From NCBI GenBank assembly GCA_026419775.2, contig JAOPGA020001632.1, positions 62,001-126,000 of the forward strand: a stretch of 64,000 nt of DNA, given 5' to 3'. The notes below the pieces were generated by a model. The model did not search any database and was not told the DNA's origin. It saw only the letters and a program-made list of their open reading frames with translations. A program made the position numbers and the translations under genes. Shown here one piece after another: positions 50,125 through 60,100 of this stretch. Positions within the stretch are counted from its first letter, which is position 1; each line of letters starts with the position of its first letter. Source of the stretch: Acrasis kona. Its lineage: Eukaryota; Heterolobosea; Eutetramitea; Acrasida; Acrasidae.

Positions 50125-50970
50125 TTAATTTTTGGTGGCTGTGCCTATTCTTCCAAAGAAGTATCCAAAAGCAACGAGGATGAACGCGATTGTAATTGTC
50201 TTAAACACATCTTTTGAAAAGTCGGATATTAATTTCTTCAAGGAGTCCAAATCTTGAAACTCGACCTTTGGTTGAACGTCAACGATGGGATGAACGTTTT
50301 TACCGATTAGTTCTTCTTTTCCGCTCGCAGTGCTCAACATGGCGTGTGCTAACATTTTGTAAGTAATCGCCCCATCAGAGACTGTGTTTGTACTGAGACT
50401 GTAAGCTGAAGTTGCACTGCGTTGGTTGGCGTCAGAAGCTGGATCAATCAGCATTCCTGGATTGAAAATTATAAAGTCCAACCAGTCACTTTGTTTTTTA
50501 AGGTACTCGTCTGCTCTTTGTAGGTCATTGTATGGTTCGTAGTTGAGGTAGTTTCTCATAATGTGGAAGATGATTTTTTGAAATACTCTTTTTTCATTGC
50601 GAACGAATGGTGATACAGTGGTTGATGTAAGGAGGATGACGCGAGTAGTGCATCTTGAAGCACCGCTCTTTCTTCTGAGAGCTGCCACAACGGTATGTAC
50701 AATGTGTTCCACAAGGAAAGTCAATTTGTTATCTGTTGGGCTAGCGACGATAAAGATGCAATCCACATCTTTTACCAACTTGTACACCTGATCAACATTA
50801 TTAAAGTCGTCAAATTCATGAACGATTATAGATTTTCCACGGTGTGATTTTTTGAAACGTTCAGCAGAAACAGATCTGACCGCAGCGTGTATCTCATGAC
50901 CTTGTTCAAGTCCTTGCGAGATGATGTGATTTGCTGTTCTCGATGTTGCGTTGAGGATGGCTAATTTCAT
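50125..50970 (-). CDS. Tail-anchored NmrA/SDR-like NAD(P)-fold protein
   Basis: About 281 aa from the first ATG at 50970. The N-terminus is a Rossmann beta-alpha unit (MKLAILNATSRTANHIISQG) with an altered glycine loop (NATSRTA instead of GxxGxxG), then HAAVRSVSAERFKK and VDCIFIVASPTD, as in atypical SDR/NmrA-like proteins. A YxxxK-like active site is not clear. The C-terminus has one hydrophobic helix (TITIAFILVAFGYFFG) followed by a short polar end, fitting a tail anchor. Enzyme activity is uncertain; it may be a redox sensor or scaffold. Confidence 0.7.
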   Translation of the reverse strand: MKLAILNATSRTANHIISQGLEQGHEIHAAVRSVSAERFKKSHRGKSIIVHEFDDFNNVDQVYKLVKDVDCIFIVASPTDNKLTFLVEHIVHTVVAALRRKSGASRCTTRVILLTSTTVSPFVRNEKRVFQKIIFHIMRNYLNYEPYNDLQRADEYLKKQSDWLDFIIFNPGMLIDPASDANQRSATSAYSLSTNTVSDGAITYKMLAHAMLSTASGKEELIGKNVHPIVDVQPKVEFQDLDSLKKLISDFSKDVFKTITIAFILVAFGYFFGRIGTATKN

Positions 50971-51148
50971 TTTGTCCAATTATTGATCAATTATTAAAAA
51001 CATGTTATTTTTAAATGTCTCTTCGGACCGGATTTTCCGACATACTTTACAATTAAAGTTTCAAATGTGAAACATTTTTTATTCCAATGTTTACAGTTCA
51101 ATATCCTCATCTAACAAGTTCAATACAAAGAAAATACAAAATAAAAAT

Positions 51149-54100
51149 TTATTCCAGAATATTAATATTTCTTGCCTCGTTAGCAACCGTTGTAAAATCA
51201 GTATCGATGGCAGTACAATGCATGATGGCATATAATAATTTACTTCTCATTATTTGATAACTAGAATAAGCAGGTAATTCGATGCTAAAGAAACAAGTAT
51301 GAGAAAGAGGTAACATTTGATCCGGATTTGATTTTTCTAATTTTTGAATCTTCATGTGATGGTTGGCAAATCCCTCCTCAGTAATTGGCAACCTACTCCT
51401 TCCCCACACAAACCTCAAATACAAGCTGCGTTGATTAGCGTCGAATGATTCCAAACACTGCCAAAAATCTCTCACTTCCCTACAAGTGGGCGTGTAGCTC
51501 TCGTAAATGGTGTGCCTCTTCAACACGTCCAAATCAATGGTTGGACTTCCACAAACCAACATTTCCAATTCGTGCCAAGAAAACACGCTAAAGTACCTGG
51601 GCGTCACCACCGAATACAATCCTTGTCGAATGGCATCGATTTGTAATTTCATCTCCACATTCAATCGGTAATCTTGTACCAATTTGACGTAATCGTGTCG
51701 ATTATAAAAAGTAACTGGTATTTGGGATCCACCGGGTATCAACTCCACCAATTTACCGTCGCTTGATTTGGTGGTGAATGTTTCGATCATGATGCTATCG
51801 AAATCCAACGCCGTGATTCCGCGTTGATCAATTTCCGAAATTTCGCGCAAACTATTGACCGTGCTCTGATCGATGGCCTCCAGGTCCTTCAATTCGATTC
51901 GATCCCTCACCATGTGCTTCCAAAACAAACTAGGTAGATCCAACGGCATCACGTTCTTGCTCAGCAACCCAACCGCCAAAATCTCTCCCATGAATTGAAA
52001 CCATTTGAAATGTTTATTGGTGACCGCTCTTGGATTCGGAATGAATTTTTCGCGATTTTCGCCAACTCCATTTTCATGATTTGGAACGTGTACCAACATG
52101 TCCATCTGGTCGCTTTGGGATTCTACGCACATTTGGGTCAGCGAATCTCTAAAGGGACCTCCGTAATCATCGGCGGCCTCTCCCACGAATGTAACTTTCC
52201 ATGCGCCGCCCTTTCGGCACAATACTTTGGGATTGATGGCCCTGAATTGATTATAAGCTTGATTAAACATGCTGTTCATCGATCGTAGGTGTGGATCGGA
52301 AATGTCTTCTGCTGCCTTGTGTCGATTCAATTTTAACGTGATGTGCAGGGTGTCCACTAGCGTGTTCACGATGGTATGTTGCCACAAATCCATTTTGACG
52401 CTCCTGAAAATCAAATCTCGAACGTGACAAATTAACGTGGGGAGGTCCAAGTGATTGTTGGGAGAATCAAATTCTTGAACATTTTGAATCAAATCGCAAC
52501 TGCTCAGATCCATCATGTGCAAAATTCTCGATAATTTGCGATTCAATAATTTCAATAATGTGAATCGATAACGAATCGACTTGATGGATTGATTCGTCAG
52601 ATGAGAATAATTGGCCAGATCGGTTGCTTTTGGATTCAATTCCTCAAATTCTAACGATTGCCACCCGTTACAATGATTCTCCACGAAATTAACCAATTGT
52701 ACATCGGATTGATGATTCCAAGATTTGATTTGATTTTGAATCTGATTGATCGTTTTGAAAGAATCGTCCAACGTGGTCATGCTATCGCTACTGCTCACGC
52801 TGAATAAATAACCCCAATGAGTATCCATGTCCTTCTCGTAGACCAAACCATAGGGAAGTGCATTATTAGGAAGCGTATTCTTGGGAGGTAAAGGCCTCAC
52901 CACTCTCAAAAAGACGTGCATTCGATCGTGATGCTTATATTCCTCCTCGGCACACTTTGCACACAAATTAAAATCTTCACAATTTTCGCACCAGTATCGA
53001 ATGCCCCTGATGGGCATCACGCTGCATCCGCTACATTTGACACCAGTGTGCATGGTGCCCCTGAAAGTGCCGGTCGTGGTCCACTTGTTGCTATATAAAT
53101 GAGGTAATGCAGCAGGTACGCAATCGACCGGTCTTCTAATCTTCAAAAACAAATGAGTGTCGCCGTGTATGTTTGGTTTCTTGACGCATTTTTCGCACAG
53201 GTCATAATCGTCGCATATGGTACAGTGGTATCTACATCCATGTACTCTATTTCCACATCCATTACAAGTACATTCGTGATCGCCGCCCACGCTATGAAAT
53301 TCATAAAAGACTTGACTACCGTGCACGATGATTGTTTTATCCTTGAGTTCGTCTCCTCCGAAACTACCCAATTCGTGTCCACCTTTGGACGTGCCGAACG
53401 TTAATCGATCCGATTTGTGTGTCTTGGAGTGCTTATCGAAACTAATGAACAAGATTTTGGCACCTGGGATGGTCACCTCTCCAAAATCATTAATGATCGT
53501 ATAAGGATGTTGACTTTCTCTATGAGAAACCTTTTTGCGTTTCTCTAATGACATTTCGAAGAGCAACCAATCGGGTAATGCATTGGAATTTGACGATGAT
53601 GATTTGATCATGCATTTTGAAATTTGAGTTGCGATTGCGTATTGATCGACCCACGATACATGTTCGAACCAATCGCCCGGATTAATGTTGAATCGATGGA
53701 TCGGAACTAAATTCTCGTCGAGTCCATTTCCAACATGCCATTGAAAATCTTTCGCACAATGTACTTGACATTTATGAATTTCCTTTTCTTTGTCGTGATG
53801 ATGATTCGAAGATGTTGATTCTGGAGTGTGATATTTGGGCGCAGTGAACATTCGCGGAGCAGTGGTTAAGCAAGCGGTACATGATTTGATGGGCTTGCTA
53901 TAATGGTCCATTTGGAATGTGTACAGATGCAAATGTTTATTTGATCTTGCATCTTGTTTTTTGCTACTGATCATGTTGAATTGTGATTCGCACAAATCGC
54001 TCGTGAATAACGAACGTAGCGTTCCCATCAAATCGAAAAGAACGTGTACGTTGGGCAGCCCCGTTGCTTCCTTATCGTCATGAGTCACGAAATCCCAATA

Positions 54101-57100
54101 AATTTCTTCCAATTCCAATCGTAAACATTTGATTAATTCCAAATGAGGTCCGTTCACGACATGATTCAATTCTTGATGTTGATTTAAGAATCGATTAATT
54201 TGTTTCGCCAATATACAAATCGAATCGGAAATGTGTTTTTTGAACGGAGCGAATGGGGTCATGACGTACTTACACAATTCATAAAATTCAAAATGACCGA
54301 TGGGTTTCGACGATTCGTAATCATGATTCAAGACATGATTCCAATACTCCACGCTCACATTTTTTAAAATTTCGCTACAGAGCGATAAATTGGGTTGAGA
54401 AAGAGCCAAGGTTTCTTCGAGGCGATAACAAACTGGAGTAACGTGGAATTGAAATCCGGAACCTTCTCGAAGGGAATGCGTCTTGAATTCGAACCAAAAG
54501 AAACATTGTGGAATTACCATTCTTTTGGGAGGCGTTCCTGGTCCTTTTAGTTGAATGGGGTGATGATGACGACCTTGAGAGTCCATGTAGAACGTCAGCG
54601 TGTCGCCTGCTGCTAATTGACATCGATTCGAAAAGGTTATGCATAGTGCAGAAGCTCCCCAGAATCTCACTTGTTGTTTGTTGTTGTTGAGTTCGTTTTT
54701 GAATGCAACTTGTCTATAGTGGGGCATGTGATTTGTGAATTGTGATAATTCTCGAACGGCACATTTCGATAATTCGTCCAATAATGAATACTTGGAGAAG
54801 GATTGTTTCTTGAGGATCGAAATTAATTGATTCGTGGAATCATCGTTGGTGGGTTGAATGGTGACCATGTCGTGTTGTTGACGATGATATTGTTTCAGGT
54901 ACAAAATCTTGATGGATTTCCAAATCCAATTACATTTTTCGATCCAATTCGAATCTTGATTCTTCGTGAACGATGTACATTTGCATTGGGTTATGATCTT
55001 GTTCAAGATTTTTCTGCTCGTCAAGATGGCCATCACTTGATAATGATTCAAATTGGCTCTCGGCACATTGACCAATTGAATTTCGCGCAATTCAGGTGGA
55101 GGTAGCATCAAGTGTCTAGCAGGTACCAAACAAAATAAAACTTGATTTGTTTTGGGATCGATCGTTTGTAGGTACGCTCCATTCGGTAATTTCCTGACCA
55201 CCACACAAATGCGTCCTCTCATTCGACTCGATATCGTATTGGATAACATGCTAGGTTGTTGCGAAGATGTAGATTTTTTGTGATTGATCACATCTTCGTT
55301 GATGAGAGGATTCACGATGAGCAAATCGTCCACCATTACTTTATTGATTTGAATGTCGCTGTAAGCATTTTCGTTGATTTTCACATCTGGATTTTGTAAA
55401 AGTCCCTTCATGATTAATGATTTGATTTCGTAGGGATCGGAATCGGATCCCAACAACGAAATGCCAAAATCTAAATTATGAACGGATGAGCTCGTGGATG
55501 GATCCGATGTTGAAATGTTGTGATCGAGCAGGTAATTCAAAGCTTGATGCAGATCGTCTTGGAACATTTTAAGTGCTGCGATGCTCACGTTTTTTTCGAA
55601 TCCCATCACGATCAGTCCATCTGCTAATTGTTCGGTAATGGATCTTGTTTTATTTTTGTATAATTCCGAAGCGGCTATATTTGGATTCGATGGATATTTT
55701 TGTAACGTCGTTTTCGATTCTTCCATTGTAAAACCCAACGTTGTTAATTCTTGAACGATTCGATCGAATGTGGGTTGATCCTTGATCGACGATGACGATT
55801 GTGAATTATGAATGTTATTTTGAATCACGTTTGGAATGACGCTGGGCGACGTGTACGATTTGGCAATGTCAATGTTGAATCGGAATGGTCTTGTTCCCAT
55901 GTTGAATTTGATTTTGGATTTATCGCCACACAGCAACAGCACGGGCGTGATTCCGTCGGTTGACTTGATGTGATGGGATACATTTGGAAATGCGATTCCG
56001 AGATGGGACCCATTTCTAGTGTAGAATATTTGATCCAATTCTTTATTGTAACCGCATCCGATCACGTCGTTCGCTGTGCATGGCGGACTGTATTGTTGTT
56101 TCATGATGGTCGATCCCTGTTGTAAACTACCGCCCAACGGCAAATAAGTCAAACTATTTTCTAACACATCTGGATATTGTTTGTTCACATTCGATGCAGA
56201 TCCTACAAATGAGCCAAATCCAATCGAAACGGACCAATGGTCAACCACGTTGATTAATTCAATTTCGTAATAAAATTCATTCCAGTGATTAGGTACGGCA
56301 CGATCGGCCCTGATCATCGTAAATAAATTACCGGTGGACAATTCGAAATTAATTTCGTCATTCACGCTGTCCATGCTGTATCCATGGTGATGACTCGGCA
56401 ATACGAATAAAGTGGGTCCTTGAACAGGTTGACTCAACTGAACGTTATTTTTTTGTAAGTGCGAAATGGCATGTAACGGCATTAACGTTTGTAATCGTAA
56501 GCTCATGCTCTGACATCGACGTAAGCTAGGAATAGCATCAGGAGGTCCATGCTTCAAGCTCCGACACGGAGTTTTACCTTCTCCGGCTCCGCAATCACAA
56601 TAAAATTCTCCGACCTCCGCATGACCGATCCGATGACCTCTGTGACAAGTCCTTGCACAAGTGGCACATACGGCCCTAGTGCTGCTCATGTTACAAGTGA
56701 TACAAGAGTAGTAGTGTTGACGAGTGAATTGCTTGCCGGTAAATGCAAAACTACATGCATCTAATTTCAATTCGGGTCCGTATAGAATGTGAGTGTCCCT
56801 TTGACACAAAGTGACCCAATCGAAATAAGCGCTCCAATCATTTTTGTATAATTGATCAGCGATGAGATTTACATCACATTGTTGATCCAACAATGTTAAA
56901 ATTCTCGTCCATAATGACATGTAAAGTAATGTGGAGGGATCGACTGGTAGCGATGCGTTGTGTTGGATGTGTGATTGGGAGTACTTGCTACACTCGGTGT
57001 GTAATTCCAATAGTTGGTTGACCATTTGTTGATTGAAATGGAAACATGATTGATGCATCGGAATTTGTGATTTGACGCGAATGTTCTCGATGGTTATCCT

Positions 57101-60100
57101 TTGTACCTTGTGTACGGCGTCGTTATCGCATAGGGACACTTTCACCGCATGTCGGTTCTCCTCGACGTACATTACGATCGCATCTTGCCATTGATTATTT
57201 AACAATTTCACGCTGATGCGTTCTCCTGGTTCAGGAATGTATTGTAATCCCGATAATAATGTACAAACTGCAAATGTCATTTTGAAGGATTGAATGGTCT
57301 GATCCGTTAATGGAACGAACGATGTCGACGATGACATTGATTTGATTAAATGTGACAAGCGATCGCTCATTGCGATCGTCATGGTGTGTGAAATCGAATC
57401 CCTCCATTTCTTCTTGCTACTCTTCGGATCGAATAATTTCCTGATCAGATCGTGTACTTGTAATGCCATTCGTAATCCAACCGCAGTCGATCCGGAATTT
57501 AATGTCGATGATGGTGACGATTGATCCGAAAGCGAATCCAAGGGATCGTATCCTACGACTTGCTTCACCTCGAAAGATCCCAAAAAGTCGAAAAGTATGC
57601 TCAATAAATCAATTTGTTCGTTTTCGGGTTGGTTCATGGATTGGTCACCATGATTGAGGATGAGTTGACCGCATAATTGTAAAGATAATTCTTGAACGAT
57701 CGGAACGCCCATTTTAAATAACGGAAGTAATAATTTTTGAAATCGAATGGTGGATAAACATTCTTGAACGCTGGACGCACCGCTCATGTTTACCATCAGG
57801 GTCAAAATATCACCTAACGCATTCGTGTCCACATTGGATTTATCCGATTGAAAAACTTGATGTTCGATCTGATCGAACAATACGTTAAAAATTAAATTTT
57901 TCAATTTGTGTAATTGGACCCATGTGAAATGTTGATGGATTGATTCCATTTGAAAATGAATCAAATTCCATCTTTCAATGTTATCGATGCATTTGGTGAC
58001 TAGTAATTTGAAACATTTCCACGCTCGGTCATACACCTCCTTCCATTCCTGAACCAAACAACTCTTTTGTTTGAATCTTATGATTTCATCTTGATTCTTG
58101 ATTCGTACATTTTTAGAATCAACCAAATGATTCGAATCATTCAAAATGAAAATTAATTTCGAAACCAAATCATACTCCAGGATCCAATGGACATCGCTGG
58201 GTGCGAAATTATACAAACATGAATTTAGAATTTGTCGAGCTAATCCATCATATAAACTAGCCGTATCGGTGGGATCCAATTCGTGCATCAAACTTCCCAA
58301 AAAGAAATCTAAATTCCTACGTAACGATCTCCTCACTAATGGCGAACATCCCTCCGTGTTGTGAAAATAATGAAAATCAATTCCGCCGGTCAACTTGAAA
58401 CTCGAACTTCTTAATTGATGTTTGACGCCTCTAATCATTTCCGCTTTTGAAGAAGACGAATGGGTGCAGATTAACAAATCGGTATACATTTTGAGAGCTT
58501 TACTCCTGGCGAGAGCTCTATCGTTTCTTATGGTCATTAGTGCTCTCATTCGAGCCGGTTGAATGTCGCTCTGGACAAATTGTAAAATCAAATCGCATAA
58601 TGGTTGATCGTGATGTGAAATGTGTCTTGTTGATTTTGAATTTCTTTTCCAGATTTTGGCGCATTTGTAAACGGTCACGATTTGTTTCCATCTGGAAATT
58701 GCTTTTTCTCTTTTTTGGTGATCGATGGCTGTAGATTGTGTTCCGCTTTGTTTGATGTCTTTACGTGGACTGGTCACTTTTGTGACGACATTTTGATTTG
58801 TTTGTGTCGGAGTGGTTTGTTGATTTTGATTCGAATGTGATTGTAAAGAATTGTAAAAATGATAAAATGTGGCAGATCGTAATGTAAGCAAGAAGAGTGA
58901 TTTTTGGATCATTAATTCAGAAATGTTGGCGTAGCTCATTTGTTGTTTTTGACGTTTCGATGCCATCCACATTCTAATCTTGTAAGCGTGTTTGAAAATT
59001 GATTTGATTTTAATGTGTAATGGAGGTCGAGATGGAATGGATTTGGCCAATCGAATGGCATGTCCCACGCAATCGGTGTGCTTCAACATGCAAGCGATTA
59101 CGCTTCTTTCCGCATTGATCACATCTTGATTGTCCTGCATCATGTTGATTTCGGCGCGTAATTGGGAATATACATATTTACACATTTCTCCCGCTTCATT
59201 TCTCCCGCCTATTAAATCATGTAAAAATAGATCCATCTTTTGAAAATCTTTATCGCTCGGATTATTATTGTAATCTTCGGAATCTAATCCGTTACAAAAT
59301 AACCTGCTGGTCAACCAAGGCGCATAAGAATCTTCATCGGAGGAATGTGAATACACACTGAACGTAAACGTGGAACAACGACCTCCCAACCAACAAAGCG
59401 TCTTTTCTAATTCATGCAACCAATTAATTTTGAATACTGGAAAAACACCACATCTCATTCCCCAGTCAGTTTGCTTATCGTCGCTCATAAAATTCAACAT
59501 GACGCTTCGACCCCATGTCATGAGGGGATTGATGGGAATCGTATTTCCATGACCACTAAATTGAAGCGATTGAGCGGTTGGATTCGCATTGTTACCGTTT
59601 ATGCGCAAGTTATCGGCAACGGAAGCCGTTCGACATCGAGGATCGAATTTGATGGCCACTCCGATTACATCATCGTTGTCATGTAAATGTTCCGAAGAAG
59701 TTGTTCCGAAAGTGACGTCTATTCTTTGGTTCAAATTACATTCGTGAGGATGGTCGGTCTCCACCACGAACCACTCGTGTGGTTTTTGTTGATTGGTGGA
59801 CATGATTTCCAACGAGTTGACCAACCGGAGTAATTTGGAAACATGTGGATACAAGAATTGAGTTAATTTACCCAACTGTCTAATCTCTTCTTGTGTTTGT
59901 TGACACTTCCACATGAACCTTACAAAAGCTTGGATCAGCGGGAAAGCTTGCCAACCTAATATGGAATTATGCAAGTAGGCTTCAACGTCTTGAATTTGAT
60001 TGGTGGTTGCTTTTTCGATCAACTCGCAACTTCCTTGAAATATTTTTTGTGCAAAATCCAATAACACTTTTCCGCTCCCGACACTTAGTGAGATGGTGGG